Assembly: GCA_945482995.1 (NCBI GenBank)
Contig: CALYRM010000010.1
Coordinates: 1-39,933, forward strand
Length of the DNA stretch: 39,933 nucleotides
Reading direction: 5' to 3'
Origin: an uncultured Clostridia bacterium
GTDB lineage: Bacteria > Bacillota > Clostridia > Christensenellales > CAG-1252
Shown piece after piece: positions 17,801 to 26,054 of the stretch (its first letter is position 1; each line of letters starts with the position of its first letter). Position numbers and translations under genes: made by a program. Under the pieces are notes generated by a model. It saw only the letters and a list, made by a program, of their open reading frames with translations, did not search any database and had not been told where the DNA came from.

Positions 17801-18815
17801 TTTTGATTGATTTGCATATCCATCTCAAAATTCTATCTTCAAGATCACCGCTTGTGGTTTCCTCCCAATCTTCTGCGGTAGAGTATACAAACGATTCGTC
17901 ATCATTTAATAGCCCTGCGTTTTCACCTACATATTTTCTTGAGTTGCCGTCAACTGCAACGATTGTAGCGTCGGCACTTCTTGCGATATACGAACAAGCA
18001 CCGTGGCGAACGTATGGATTATAAACAGAATAGTCCTTTGTGTCCTCGCCTATTTCGTGAACATCCTTTGGTGGGTGGACGGTCAAAACGCCTAAATCGT
18101 CATCATACCACTCGTTTGAATTGAAAAAGAACTCTAAATCAAGTTTATCCGATAGCTTGCTTACTTCGCCTGTTCTTGGGTTTACTTCACCGGCTTCGGC
18201 ATAACCAAAGCTCCAATATATATCCATAAACTCTTGGTTATCAACGGTGGGAGTGTATTTAACATAATCGGATAGTAATTTGTCTACTTCCTCGGCACTT
18301 CCGCAAGCGTCGATTTCTTCCTGAGTTGGATAATATCTTTTTGCGCTAGGATTGAATATATCATGATTGCCGGGAACAACCAAAATCTGAAAATCTTCAT
18401 GTTTTGGATCCTGTCTTACCATTTCGGTAATATCCGCAAAAATCTTTGCTAAACCCTCGTGTCCGATTTTTTCGCCGTTAAGAGTTAAGTCGCCCGAAAC
18501 TAACACATATGTAGGCGCGTCCTCTTTGATATTGCCGGCAGTACCCACCATGCTTTCAAACGTTTTTCTAAGAGAAGCACCGCTTTCGCCTAAAAATTTT
18601 GTTTCCGATTCCTTTTTTGCAAGATAAGCCGAAGATTTTTCGTTACTCAATTCCTCGGGATAAAAATGAAGGTCGGTTATGTGCGCAACACGAACCTTAA
18701 CGCCGCCTTCTTCTGCCATCGCAGTTGTATTGTTGAAGCTTAAACCAATTGTTAAGGCGAAAACCGCAACAAATATAGCGCAAACTACCAATGCAAGCAA
18801 GCCATGTTTTTTCAT
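14832..18815 (-). CDS. Surface-anchored double metallophosphoesterase
   Basis: The 1327-residue protein has a Sec signal peptide (residues 1-35, likely cut after TAMA). The first calcineurin-like phosphoesterase spans 42-400 (DLH 48-50, SGD 107-109, GNHD 149-152, FHHN 351-354, GHMH 392-395). A long unassigned middle region spans 400-880. An Fn3-like segment of the purple-acid-phosphatase type follows (about 880-975, ending TVYYYSLGNDDSGWTDVRSFRTP). The second phosphoesterase spans 978-1210 (TDIQ, LGDN, GNHED about 1052, MHKG about 1128, GHDH about 1166). It ends with a membrane helix (1295-1320) and RKRKLIK. Both domains keep metal-ligand motifs, so two extracytoplasmic phosphatase or nucleotidase activities are likely. 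No LPxTG motif is seen. AAGGAG precedes the ATG. It is a single-gene unit with its own promoter and terminator. Confidence 0.85.
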   Translation of the reverse strand: MKKHGLLALVVCAIFVAVFALTIGLSFNNTTAMAEEGGVKVRVAHITDLHFYPEELSNEKSSAYLAKKESETKFLGESGASLRKTFESMVGTAGNIKEDAPTYVLVSGDLTLNGEKIGHEGLAKIFADITEMVRQDPKHEDFQILVVPGNHDIFNPSAKRYYPTQEEIDACGSAEEVDKLLSDYVKYTPTVDNQEFMDIYWSFGYAEAGEVNPRTGEVSKLSDKLDLEFFFNSNEWYDDDLGVLTVHPPKDVHEIGEDTKDYSVYNPYVRHGACSYIARSADATIVAVDGNSRKYVGENAGLLNDDESFVYSTAEDWEETTSGDLEDRILRWICKSIKTDVANDKLVLGMFHHNIVPHFTMEGDVLSMFTYDDYKRAIEVLPDAGLKYVFTGHMHSSDIAYSVSQNGNVIYDFETGSTIGLGAAYRIAEFETSGKGETYTEDVYTQVFNLDESVEYFTADSNVAKKTTKHFEYFKNKMKNLVPTMIGGMVNENLYDNITGAMSGINADHPFFGALAIDGINDLSKLDLYPIVVDDNGNARLAKDRKEGYDIVAFVNSLVNYLCEFDFSYGTVTGGYKMDQLLFDIYGGHMMGTNPSEIQNNLVAFFSKLEDGTFVQWLVDLVYNTVVPQLDLILDSPIRYNSKTATLTESGVQGFDFTRAFDLKLSAFSVDNIVRGLINQYAFGAVDEYGVVIESYLDENGYSSLRYILTAISKNAPSVVDSLLNSTILGPLLEGFNIQSIFDEYFDLILNYLVMYFDSDLSTVLKSELLDKYVTKAFCSNLGNYAKDILVSLAVDESYDGGYLDEEGVLHNEKVHLQFKYNDKVVYGEHSFSKNKVEIVPSADNGLLPAQVAVSNVTKDGILSDSEIKLKWTTHITVDIFNYTCPDSFIKFATSADGVKNATPIKATGKNVEYEYPTIDLGIAYLNMSYVYDVFNKYSVKLTGLNPDTVYYYSLGNDDSGWTDVRSFRTPKSQNADSFTIMGITDIQGSIEKNYTDALQNLLLGKEKVPDASFVITLGDNVDNGKSIYQYYWMLEGQKEFWSQNSFVGVPGNHEDGENEMSEHVLIPNDETNLEYYSFVYVNTCFVMLNTNDLKSDGTLSEAQYNWLISVLTNASNNEQVKWIVVGMHKGLFTAGSHAYDSDVVALRNQLNPIFVQYGVDVVLQGHDHTYSVTNTIGADGKAIKTTTDSRGAIVNSDGVIYINLGTMGDKFYDYIYSDAIDSSVFVKRDSVNKELAQYLTADKYLELTETPVFMSLSADANDLTIKTYTIKDGKVIDVDNIILTNNPVNSVLTAGQIAAISVGCAAFVAVVVLSSILIVRKRKLIK

Positions 18816-18866
18816 TATTTCTCCTTCTTAATATATATTGATATATTAAATATTTTTAATATTAAA

Positions 18867-18895
18867 AGTATATCAAAAATTCGCTATAAAGTCAA
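18867..18895 (-). promoter_or_regulatory. Sigma-A promoter of the metallophosphoesterase gene
   Basis: On the minus strand there is -35 TTGACT (18890-18895), a 17-bp spacer and -10 TATACT (18867-18872) with an upstream TGA. A leader of about 45 nt rich in AATATT inverted repeats follows. Confidence 0.82.
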
Positions 18896-18900
18896 TAGTG

Positions 18901-18936
18901 AAAAAATCCAAAACAAAGAAGTTTTGGATTTTTTTT
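18901..18936 (-). terminator. Terminator downstream of prfB-tsaD
   Basis: A 9-bp stem, ATCCAAAAC (18906-18914) with GTTTTGGAT (18921-18929), flanked by A and T runs. On the minus strand it ends with a T run and closes the tsaD transcript just before the next promoter. Confidence 0.85.
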
Positions 18937-19026
18937 AGTGTCTTTTTAGATAGTAAAAATCTATTATATTTGACTTGTTAATGTTTATTTTACATTTCCT
19001 ATCCGAGTAAAAAAATAATGGGATAA

Positions 19027-19067
19027 TTGCACATTGCACATTCATTAAAGCCTTGTGCTTTAACAAT
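19027..19067 (-). repeat. Hairpin plus TGCAATGTGCAAT module at the tsaD stop
   Basis: On the minus strand, TTAAAGC (19056-19062) and GCTTTAA (19044-19050) form a 7-bp hairpin that starts at the tsaD stop codon. TGAATGTGCAATGTGCAAT follows it. It has the same architecture as the modules at 1348-1383 and 21340-21382. Confidence 0.65.
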
Positions 19068-20094
19068 CAGTTACTAGCGATAGCGTAGCTCTTGCATCAA
19101 GAGTAAGGTCGGAAAACTCTGCTCCGCTTCTTATTTGAACATAGGCTTCGGATGCAATCATTGAAGCGTTATCGGTACAAAGTCTTTTTGATGGATAATA
19201 TACCTTTATGTTATGTGGCGCTGCTTTAAGTGTCAAAGTATCTCTCAACGCTCCGTTAGCGGCAACACCGCCTGCAATTGCTATGATATTGATATTCTCG
19301 CTAAGCGCCAATTCAATTGCGTGGTCTGCTAACATTTCAACGGCAGCCTTTTGGAAAGAGCAAGCAAGATCTGCTTTGTTTATTTCAACGCCCTTTTGCT
19401 CGGCATTATGCACATAGTTTATAACCGCCGTCTTCAATCCGCTATAACTAAAATCAAGCGGATTTTTCATTTTTACATGTGGCATCGGAATTATAGGATT
19501 GCCACTTTTGGCAAGTTTTTCTATTTCGGGACCGCCCGGATATGGTAAGCCTAGTACTCTTGCAACTTTGTCGAAAGCTTCGCCGCAAGCGTCGTCTGCC
19601 GTCGTACCCTTGATTTCAAGATGAGTTTTACTCTTAACCAAGGCAACTGCTGAGTGCCCCCCGCTCACAATCAAACCAACATATGGAGTTTGTAAATCGG
19701 GATGTTCAATGTAGTTGGCTGCGATATGTCCTCTTATATGGTTAATCCCAATAATCGGTTTATTTAAGGCAAAAGCAAGTCCTTTTGCATACGATACACC
19801 AACTAAAAGCGAACCCAATAAGCCTGCGCCCTTAGTTACGGCTATAATATCAACATCATTTAGGGTGATTTTCGCTTTATTTACAGCGTCCTTTACGACT
19901 GCATCAATGCTCAATACGTGATTTCTTGAAGCAATTTCGGGGACAACGCCGCCGTAAAGTCTATGTATTTCAATTTGTGTGGAAATACATTCCCCTAATA
20001 TTTCGCCGTCTCTGAGAATCGCGCAAGCAGTTTCATCGCAAGAACTCTCTATTGCTAATATTGTCAAATTCTCTTTGTTTTGTAGGTTATTCAT
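19060..20094 (-). CDS. tsaD: tRNA N6-adenosine threonylcarbamoyltransferase TsaD
   Basis: TsaD transfers the threonylcarbamoyl group to A37 of ANN-decoding tRNAs, working with TsaB and TsaE (neither is in the window). The 344-residue length is standard. Visible motifs are AIESSCDETACAI near the N-terminus, the metal-binding HxxxH (His 119 and 123 in GINHIRGH), VSGGHS, GEAFDKVARVLGLPYPGGPEIE, and AGGVAANGALR. The reading frame is intact. The ATG overlaps the end of prfB by 8 bp and no strong ribosome site precedes it, so coupling to prfB translation is likely. The stop codon coincides with a repeat hairpin. Confidence 0.95.
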   Translation of the reverse strand: MNNLQNKENLTILAIESSCDETACAILRDGEILGECISTQIEIHRLYGGVVPEIASRNHVLSIDAVVKDAVNKAKITLNDVDIIAVTKGAGLLGSLLVGVSYAKGLAFALNKPIIGINHIRGHIAANYIEHPDLQTPYVGLIVSGGHSAVALVKSKTHLEIKGTTADDACGEAFDKVARVLGLPYPGGPEIEKLAKSGNPIIPMPHVKMKNPLDFSYSGLKTAVINYVHNAEQKGVEINKADLACSFQKAAVEMLADHAIELALSENINIIAIAGGVAANGALRDTLTLKAAPHNIKVYYPSKRLCTDNASMIASEAYVQIRSGAEFSDLTLDARATLSLVTDC

Positions 20095-21211
20095 TTATCG
20101 GTGTCGCCATCCTCTTTAGAAATTCGTCAACAAAGTAATCGAGATCTCCGTCTAAAATATCGTCTACGTTTGTCTTTTTTAAATCAAGTCTTTCGTCTTT
20201 GACTAATGTGTACGGCGAAAGGGTGTATGTTCTGATTTGATTGCCAAAGTCAATTTTTTTGAGTGTGCCTCTAATTTTGCTATCACGCTCAAACTTTTCA
20301 ATTTCCTTTCTTTCAACAAGCTTGGATCTTAGCATTTTCATTGCATATTCGCGGTTTTGAATTTGCGAACGCTCGTTTTGGCATTGGGTAACTATTCCCG
20401 TTGGAATATGTGTTATTCTAACTGCGGAATCGGTACGATTGACGTGTTGACCGCCTGCACCGCCCGATCTAAATGTGTCTATTTTCAACTCCTCGGGTTT
20501 AATTTCAATAGAATCGTCCTCTTCTATTACCGGCATAACTTCAAGTGACAAAAACGAAGTGTGTCTTGCGCCTGCTGCGTTAAAAGGAGAATTTCTAATC
20601 AAGCGGTGAATACCTCTTTCGCTCTTAAAATAGCCGTACACGTAGTCGCCCATAACCTCGAATATTACGTTTTTAATACCCGATTCGTCGTCGGTTGACA
20701 TTTCTACTACCTTGTAGGTAAAGCCCTTTCTTTCGGCGTATCTCGTATACATTCTAAATACCATATTCGCCCAGTCGCTTGAATCGTCACCGCCTGCACC
20801 GGGGTGAATTGTAATGATAGCATTGCAAGCGTCATATTCGCCCGAAAGATACGTCTCTACCCTCATTTTTTCGGCAAGCTTGCTTAACTCTTTATAGTTT
20901 TGCTTAACCTCAGGTATTTCGTCATACTCAGACAAATCCTCTATCATTGTAATTAGCTCGAGATTATCATCAATACCACTAACTAATGTGTTGAAATCGT
21001 TGAGTTTATTAGAAAGCCTCTTGGATTGCTGTAAAACCGTCTTAGCCTTTTTTAAGTCGGACATAAAATTAGGAGTTTCCTGCTCCTTTTGTAGTTCGTT
21101 TAGCTTAGTCTGAAGCTTTTCGGGGTTAATTGCAGAGCCAAGATCTTCGGCAGTCTTTTTTAAAGTATTAAATTTGTTGCGTAGATCTCTCAGAGTATCA
21201 GTTTCTATCAT
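20087..21211 (-). CDS. prfB: Peptide chain release factor 2
   Basis: This release factor recognises UGA and UAA stop codons and triggers peptide release. The 374-residue product has the RF2 tripeptide SPF (IRNSPFNAAGARHTS), which separates it from RF1, and the catalytic GGQ motif (SGGAGGQHVNRTDSAVR). The N-terminal coiled coil is present. The frame is continuous from the ATG, so the programmed +1 frameshift that autoregulates RF2 in many bacteria is absent. I placed the start at 21211 because GAGGTG lies 5 nt upstream. An upstream in-frame TTG at 21250 would translate part of a repeat hairpin. It is first in a two-gene unit with tsaD. Confidence 0.94.
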   Translation of the reverse strand: MIETDTLRDLRNKFNTLKKTAEDLGSAINPEKLQTKLNELQKEQETPNFMSDLKKAKTVLQQSKRLSNKLNDFNTLVSGIDDNLELITMIEDLSEYDEIPEVKQNYKELSKLAEKMRVETYLSGEYDACNAIITIHPGAGGDDSSDWANMVFRMYTRYAERKGFTYKVVEMSTDDESGIKNVIFEVMGDYVYGYFKSERGIHRLIRNSPFNAAGARHTSFLSLEVMPVIEEDDSIEIKPEELKIDTFRSGGAGGQHVNRTDSAVRITHIPTGIVTQCQNERSQIQNREYAMKMLRSKLVERKEIEKFERDSKIRGTLKKIDFGNQIRTYTLSPYTLVKDERLDLKKTNVDDILDGDLDYFVDEFLKRMATPINE

Positions 21212-21224
21212 AAACACCTCGTTC

Positions 21225-21340
21225 GTTGGATAGCATTTGCTATCCAACAATGAAATCCGCCATAAATGGCAGGTGAAATCCCTTTGGGATGAAATCGCTA
21301 TCGCGATGAAATCCGCACATCAGCGGGTTATGGACTGTAG
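21225..21340 (+). repeat. Intact array of five mini-hairpins with TGAAAT spacers
   Basis: The stems in order are GTTGGATAGC/GCTATCCAAC (21225-21248), GCCAT/ATGGC (21259-21270), TCCC/GGGA (21279-21289), TCGC/GCGA (21295-21306) and CCGC/GCGG (21313-21326). TGAAAT occurs between successive hairpins at 21251, 21274, 21290 and 21307. The array ends GGGTTATGGACTG. It sits immediately upstream of the prfB ribosome site. It is the best preserved of four arrays seen in the window. Confidence 0.8.
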
Positions 21341-21455
21341 ATTAAGTGCCTTAGCACTTAATCAAATGTGCAATGTGCAATTGGTTTACGACTGTCCGTG
21401 TGCTTCGCGAAGAGTTAATGAAATATAGAGATTCCGCCACGTTGGTCGACAAGAC
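21340..21455 (+). repeat. Composite repeat: hairpin, TGTGCAAT module, decayed covarying hairpin
   Basis: A 10-bp hairpin GATTAAGTGC/GCACTTAATC (21340-21363, 4-nt loop) leads into AATGTGCAATGTGCAATTGG. The module TTTACGACTGTCCGTGTGC comes next, with CTTCGCGAAG as a perfect palindrome. A decayed copy of the covarying hairpin (21429-21455) closes the block. The module order matches 1348-1456 and 32829-32911. No promoter or terminator is visible between rsmG and prfB. Confidence 0.65.
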
Positions 21456-21469
21456 GAACAAAAGGAATG

Positions 21470-22159
21470 TCATTTTTTTCCTAGTAGTGGTTGATTTTTT
21501 GGCTTGTTTCCGCCGCGTGGATAAGCATTTGGTGTGGGCTTAACCTTGCTTATTATCACAAGAGAACGTTTTAATCCCATAAACTCGTATTTTTCTATTT
21601 TGTCGATTTTTCCGCCTAAAAGTCCTATTGCATATCTTGCCCCGCTTATTTCCTCGTCAATATCGCCACCCTTATAAAGCACAGCTTTTCCGCCAAGTTT
21701 TACCAAAGGCAAAAGATATTCGGATAACGTTACGGTGTTTGCAACGGCTCTTGCCGTTACTGTATCAAAACTTTCTCTATACGCGCCTTTTCCCATATCC
21801 TCGGCACGAATATGCAAGGTATCGAAGTTTAATTGTAGCTCGTTTTTTACTTCGTTTAAAAATTTTATACGCTTTTCTAAGCTATCCGCACACAAAAAAT
21901 TGTTCACGCCCATTATTACAAGCGGAACGGACGGAAAGCCTGCGCCTGCGCCGACGTCAAGGCACTTGCCACTAAAATATGGCAAGCCTATTATACTATC
22001 AGCAAAATGCTTTACCAATACTTCGTCATAGTCGGTTATTGCTGTAAGGTTCATTTTTTCGTTCCATTCCACCAATAACTTATAGTACTTGTCGAGCTTG
22101 GCAATTTGTTCGGCACTTATAGCTATATTAAATTTCTTCAATATCTCACTTATTGTCAT
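21470..22159 (-). CDS. rsmG: 16S rRNA (guanine-N7) methyltransferase RsmG
   Basis: RsmG (formerly GidB) methylates G527 of 16S rRNA using S-adenosylmethionine. The 229-residue protein has the SAM-binding motif CLDVGAGAGFPSVPL (about residues 66-80), the NEKMNLTAITD segment near the N-terminus, and TARAVANTVTLSEYLLP. Its C-terminal tail, TPNAYPRGGNKPKNQPL, is the basic ending typical of Firmicutes members. The reading frame is complete. It is the last gene of the rpmH cluster, 2 bp after mnmG. Its ribosome site is weak, suggesting coupling. Confidence 0.94.
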   Translation of the reverse strand: MTISEILKKFNIAISAEQIAKLDKYYKLLVEWNEKMNLTAITDYDEVLVKHFADSIIGLPYFSGKCLDVGAGAGFPSVPLVIMGVNNFLCADSLEKRIKFLNEVKNELQLNFDTLHIRAEDMGKGAYRESFDTVTARAVANTVTLSEYLLPLVKLGGKAVLYKGGDIDEEISGARYAIGLLGGKIDKIEKYEFMGLKRSLVIISKVKPTPNAYPRGGNKPKNQPLLGKK

Positions 22160-22161
22160 AG

Positions 22162-24015
22162 TTATTTCTTTTTTTTGAGTAACTCTATAATAAGAACGTT
22201 GATATCTGCAGGACTAACTCCGCTGATTCTTCCCGCTTGTCCTAAGGTACGCGGCTTAATTTGCGAAAGTTTTTGTCTTGCTTCAAGCCTTAGATTCACT
22301 ATCTTATTGTAGTCAAGATCCTCTGGAATTATTTGACTTTCCATTTTTTGAGCTTCTTTGATAGCGGCTCTTTCTTTTTTAAGGTAGCCTTGATATTTAA
22401 TTTCAACCGCTACTTCCATTAATATTTCTTCGTCAACACCCTCTAACTCAGGCAAAGGCAATAAATCTTTATAGGTAACGCCATTATGTTTCAAGAGTTC
22501 ACTTGCCTTAATTGAACCAATAATCGGATGTTCGCCTGCCCTTTCAACAATAGCGGAAGCGATATCCGCTTTTACCGAAACGTTGTTCAATAGCTCGGAA
22601 ACTCTTTGCCATTCTTCTTGTTTCTTTGTAAATACCGAATATCTGTAATCGTCAACTAAGCCGAAATCTCTACCTATTTGAGTTAATCTTCTATCTGCGT
22701 TATCTTGTCTTAGAGTCAAACGATACTCGCATCTTGCAGTCATCATTCTGTACGGCTCGTTTGTTCCCCTTGTAACTAAATCATCAATCAAAACGCCAAT
22801 GTAAGCATCCGACCTCGACAAAATAATGGGTTCTTCGTTTGCTAAATACCTTTTGGCGTTGATTCCTGCAATCAAGCCCTGTGCAGCCGCTTCTTCGTAG
22901 CCGCTACTGCCATTGACTTGACCGGCAAAGAATAATCCGTTAATTTTCTTACACTCTAAGCTCGGTTTGAGTTGAAGTGGATCTATGCAATCATACTCTA
23001 TAGCATAGGCATATTTTGCAAATCTACAATGTTCCAAGCCCTTAATGGAATGGTACATTTTTTCTTGAACGTCGCGTGGCATTGAAGAACTTAGTCCTTG
23101 TATGTACATCAAATCACTGTCTGCGCTTTCGGGCTCAACAAATATTTGGTGTCTGGGCTTGTCGTAAAAACGCATAACCTTATCTTCAATAGACGGACAA
23201 TATCTAGGTCCAGTCCCCTTTATTGCTCCGTTATACATTGGCGCTCTATCTATATTTTCTTTAATTATATTGTGCGTCTCCTCGTTTGTATAGGTTAAAT
23301 AGCAAGGAAGTTGCTCAACTAATTTTACCTTGGTAAGGTGCGAAAAACTGTATACGCTATCCTCGCCGTCCTCTTTTTCCATTACCGAAAAATCTATACT
23401 ATCTCTATATATTCTTGCAGGCGTACCCGTCTTGAAACGTCTAAATTCAACGCCCAACGTTTCGAGCTGCTTGCTTAATTTTTCGGAACGTGCAAACTTT
23501 GAAGGCCCCTCAAAATATTCTTCCTCGCCTCTTATTATTCTTGCGTTCATATAGACGCCAGCACAAACAACAACTGCGGTAGTGTCTATTTCTTCGCCCT
23601 TAAATACTACCGAAGAAACCGTACCATCACTAACGTTTACCGATTCAACCTCGCCTATTTCAAGGGTAAGCCTTTCTTGATTATAGATGGTTTCAAGCAT
23701 GCAATCGTGATAAGCCTGCTTGTCGGCTTGACCACGTAGACTTTGTACCGCAGGACCCTTTGTACTATTAAGCATTTTTATTTGCAAAAGGCTTTTATCG
23801 GCATTAACGCCCATTTCACCACCTAGCGCGTCTATTTCACGAACTAAATGTCCTTTGCCCGTACCGCCTATATGCGGATTACAAGGCATATATGCTACAG
23901 TTTCTATTTGTGTAGCGGTTAATAGAACTGTCTTGCCTAATCTTGCGATTGCCAAAGCAGCTTCTACACCTGCGTGTCCCGCTCCTATTACTACTGCATC
24001 AAAAAATCTTTTCAT
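22162..24015 (-). CDS. mnmG: tRNA uridine-5-carboxymethylaminomethyl modification enzyme MnmG
   Basis: MnmG (GidA) is the FAD-containing partner of MnmE; together they modify U34 of several tRNAs. The 617-residue product has the FAD motif VVIGAGHAGVEAALA at residues 8-22, followed by TATQIETVAYMPCNPHIGGTGKGHLVREIDALGGEMG, and TGTPARI. A second Cys-containing catalytic region (PRYCPSIEDK) is also present. A helical C-terminal domain ending in LSQIKPRTLGQAGRISGVSPADINVLII contacts MnmE. The length is standard. It lies 5 bp after mnmE and 2 bp before rsmG, within the conserved cluster. Confidence 0.95.
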   Translation of the reverse strand: MKRFFDAVVIGAGHAGVEAALAIARLGKTVLLTATQIETVAYMPCNPHIGGTGKGHLVREIDALGGEMGVNADKSLLQIKMLNSTKGPAVQSLRGQADKQAYHDCMLETIYNQERLTLEIGEVESVNVSDGTVSSVVFKGEEIDTTAVVVCAGVYMNARIIRGEEEYFEGPSKFARSEKLSKQLETLGVEFRRFKTGTPARIYRDSIDFSVMEKEDGEDSVYSFSHLTKVKLVEQLPCYLTYTNEETHNIIKENIDRAPMYNGAIKGTGPRYCPSIEDKVMRFYDKPRHQIFVEPESADSDLMYIQGLSSSMPRDVQEKMYHSIKGLEHCRFAKYAYAIEYDCIDPLQLKPSLECKKINGLFFAGQVNGSSGYEEAAAQGLIAGINAKRYLANEEPIILSRSDAYIGVLIDDLVTRGTNEPYRMMTARCEYRLTLRQDNADRRLTQIGRDFGLVDDYRYSVFTKKQEEWQRVSELLNNVSVKADIASAIVERAGEHPIIGSIKASELLKHNGVTYKDLLPLPELEGVDEEILMEVAVEIKYQGYLKKERAAIKEAQKMESQIIPEDLDYNKIVNLRLEARQKLSQIKPRTLGQAGRISGVSPADINVLIIELLKKKK

Positions 24016-24020
24016 ATTCT

Positions 24021-25331
24021 CTATTTACCTACACAAAAACGAGAAAAAATATCGTCGATAATCTTTTCCGAGGCAGTGCCGCCGTCGATTTCCAACAAAC
24101 TCTGCAATGCGTCTTTCAAGTCAACAAGCATACAATCATAAGATACGCCCATATTATTCAACACGTTGTTTATACTTTTAAGCGCATTTGCAACAGCATC
24201 GATATGCCTATCAATTGTAAGCATTTCGCCATACATTCTTTTATTGCCAACCTCTTTTATAATGAGTTCTAAAAGTTCGTCAATACCTTCTTTTGTTAAG
24301 GCGGAAACATTTATATAGTTTGGATTACTATTTCCCTTGTCAATTTTATTGTTGACATAATATATTTTACCACGAGCACCCTCTTTTACAAGATCAAGGG
24401 TTGGTTCTTCACCGAGCGCTCCGTCAAGAATATAAAGTATTATATCCGCCTTTTTAACAGCGTTAATCGATCTTTCTATCCCCTTTTGCTCGACGATATC
24501 GTTGCTTTTTCTTATTCCTGCCGTATCTAATAGATTGATTCTAACTCCCTTATAAATAACACTTTCGGCTATTGTATCTCTTGTTGTACCGGGAATATCG
24601 GTAACGATTGCTCTTTCTTCTCTTAAAAACGCATTGAGTATTGACGATTTACCGACGTTGGGCTTGCCAACAAGCGCAACCGATACTCCATTTCTGACCA
24701 TTCTTCCTTGATTTGCGGTTGCAAGCAATTTTTCCAAATTACTTTGAATATCCCTTATAGTTGGAAAAAAGTCTGTATTGATATCGTCTTCCATTTCCTC
24801 GGGGTAGTCAAACCAAGCTTCAAGCATACTTATAACGCTAAGCAACTTATCGGCTATCGGACGAATTCTTTTAGATACGTTGCCCTGCATTACGCTAAAC
24901 GAAGCAGATATTTCGGTTTCACTCTCGGCATTGATGAGCCCCAAAACACCCTCCGCTTCGTCAAGACTGATTTTTCCGTTTAGGAAGGCTCTTCTTGTGA
25001 ACTCACCGTTCCCTGACATTTTTGCGCCGTTTTCTAAAAGAGTATGCAACACCTTTTGAGTAACCGTGACGCCACCATGCAAATGAAATTCTACAAGGTC
25101 CTCTCCTGTATAGGTTTTTGGTGCTTTAAAATATACAAATAAACATTTATCTTTAAAATTTGAACCCGAAAATGTACCTAAATACATGTAGTTGGGCATT
25201 ATCTCTTGGTTTCTTAATTTTTTACACGTAAAAAAACGGAGCGCAACTTCAAGTGCGCCCTCTCCAGACATACGCACGATACTAATCGCTCCGTTTCCGA
25301 TAGGTGTCGAAATCCCTGCAATAATACTCAT
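24021..25331 (-). CDS. mnmE: tRNA modification GTPase MnmE
   Basis: MnmE (TrmE) is the GTPase partner of MnmG in wobble-uridine modification. The 436-residue protein has the N-terminal folate-binding domain ([18 protein letters not shown]). A central G domain follows with GKPNVGKSS (G1), TDIPGTTRD (G2/G3 region), DTAGIR and NKID. The characteristic C-terminal ending is FCVGK (usual FCIGK), whose Cys is functionally important in the family. I set the start at the ATG at 25331, with AGAGG 6 nt upstream. A TTG two codons earlier is an alternative. It lies between jag and mnmG, all on one strand. Confidence 0.95.
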   Translation of the reverse strand: MSIIAGISTPIGNGAISIVRMSGEGALEVALRFFTCKKLRNQEIMPNYMYLGTFSGSNFKDKCLFVYFKAPKTYTGEDLVEFHLHGGVTVTQKVLHTLLENGAKMSGNGEFTRRAFLNGKISLDEAEGVLGLINAESETEISASFSVMQGNVSKRIRPIADKLLSVISMLEAWFDYPEEMEDDINTDFFPTIRDIQSNLEKLLATANQGRMVRNGVSVALVGKPNVGKSSILNAFLREERAIVTDIPGTTRDTIAESVIYKGVRINLLDTAGIRKSNDIVEQKGIERSINAVKKADIILYILDGALGEEPTLDLVKEGARGKIYYVNNKIDKGNSNPNYINVSALTKEGIDELLELIIKEVGNKRMYGEMLTIDRHIDAVANALKSINNVLNNMGVSYDCMLVDLKDALQSLLEIDGGTASEKIIDDIFSRFCVGK

Positions 25332-25366
25332 CAACAACCTCTTAATTAATTAGGCATAACTTCCGC

Positions 25367-26050
25367 CTAAAATCTTTTTTTCTTTTGTCCGAAAGTGCGA
25401 GTTTTTACTCCCGATTTTTTAAAACTGTTACTTGTTCCGTAAGTAATCTCTTTTTCCTTTGGGATTATACTTACGTAACGGTTAGGATCGTCGCCCTTTG
25501 ATTCGGTAATAACTCTTTCGTCATTTGCCAAAGCCTCATGAATGGATTTTCTATCGATTGTATTCATCGGTTCCAAATCAATCGGTTCACCTTGACGGAC
25601 AACTTTATCAGCCAATCTCTTTGCCAAAGCATGCAAGGTTTCTTGTCTTCTTTGACGATAGCCCTCTACGTCGACATTCAATTTTAATTGGCTCTTTTCA
25701 TTTCTATTCAAATATATGGTGGCTAAATATTGGATTGCAGATAAAACCTCTCCACGATATCCGATTGCAATCGGGCTATCTTTGCCTGCAATCTCACAAT
25801 TCAAGGTATCCTCGGTTTCGGTAACCGTTACCGAGCAATCCAACCCCATAAATCTAATTAAACCCTCTATATATTCGCACAACTCGTCCTTTGGTGTGGC
25901 TTTAATTGTCAATCTTACCTTAGCCTTTGAGAAAAGTCCGCCTTCCCTTATAACATCAATAACAACCTCGTCCCTTTCTACTCCAAGCTGTTCCAAACCA
26001 AGCGCGATTGCGTTCTCTACATTTTTTCCTTCTTTCTCTATAGAAACCAT
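25367..26050 (-). CDS. khpB: RNA-binding protein Jag/KhpB
   Basis: The 227-residue protein has three domains. A Jag_N domain (about 1-50) contains GGLFSKAKVRL. A KH domain (about 60-140) has the GxxG loop as GYRGE. An R3H domain (about 140-205) contains YRQRRQETLHALAKRLADKV and NTIDRKSIHEAL. The family binds RNA and affects cell division and wall synthesis in Gram-positives. It is named for its position next to SpoIIIJ (YidC), as here, where it starts 4 bp after yidC. GAGGTAA within the end of yidC serves as the ribosome site. The basic C-terminal tail (KKSGVKTRTFGQKKKRF) may aid RNA binding. Confidence 0.92.
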   Translation of the reverse strand: MVSIEKEGKNVENAIALGLEQLGVERDEVVIDVIREGGLFSKAKVRLTIKATPKDELCEYIEGLIRFMGLDCSVTVTETEDTLNCEIAGKDSPIAIGYRGEVLSAIQYLATIYLNRNEKSQLKLNVDVEGYRQRRQETLHALAKRLADKVVRQGEPIDLEPMNTIDRKSIHEALANDERVITESKGDDPNRYVSIIPKEKEITYGTSNSFKKSGVKTRTFGQKKKRF

Positions 26051-26054
26051 TTTC

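Noticed and set aside
20087-21211. Programmed frameshift in prfB
   Set aside because: The reading frame from the ATG to the stop is continuous; no in-frame UGA interrupts the N-terminal region.
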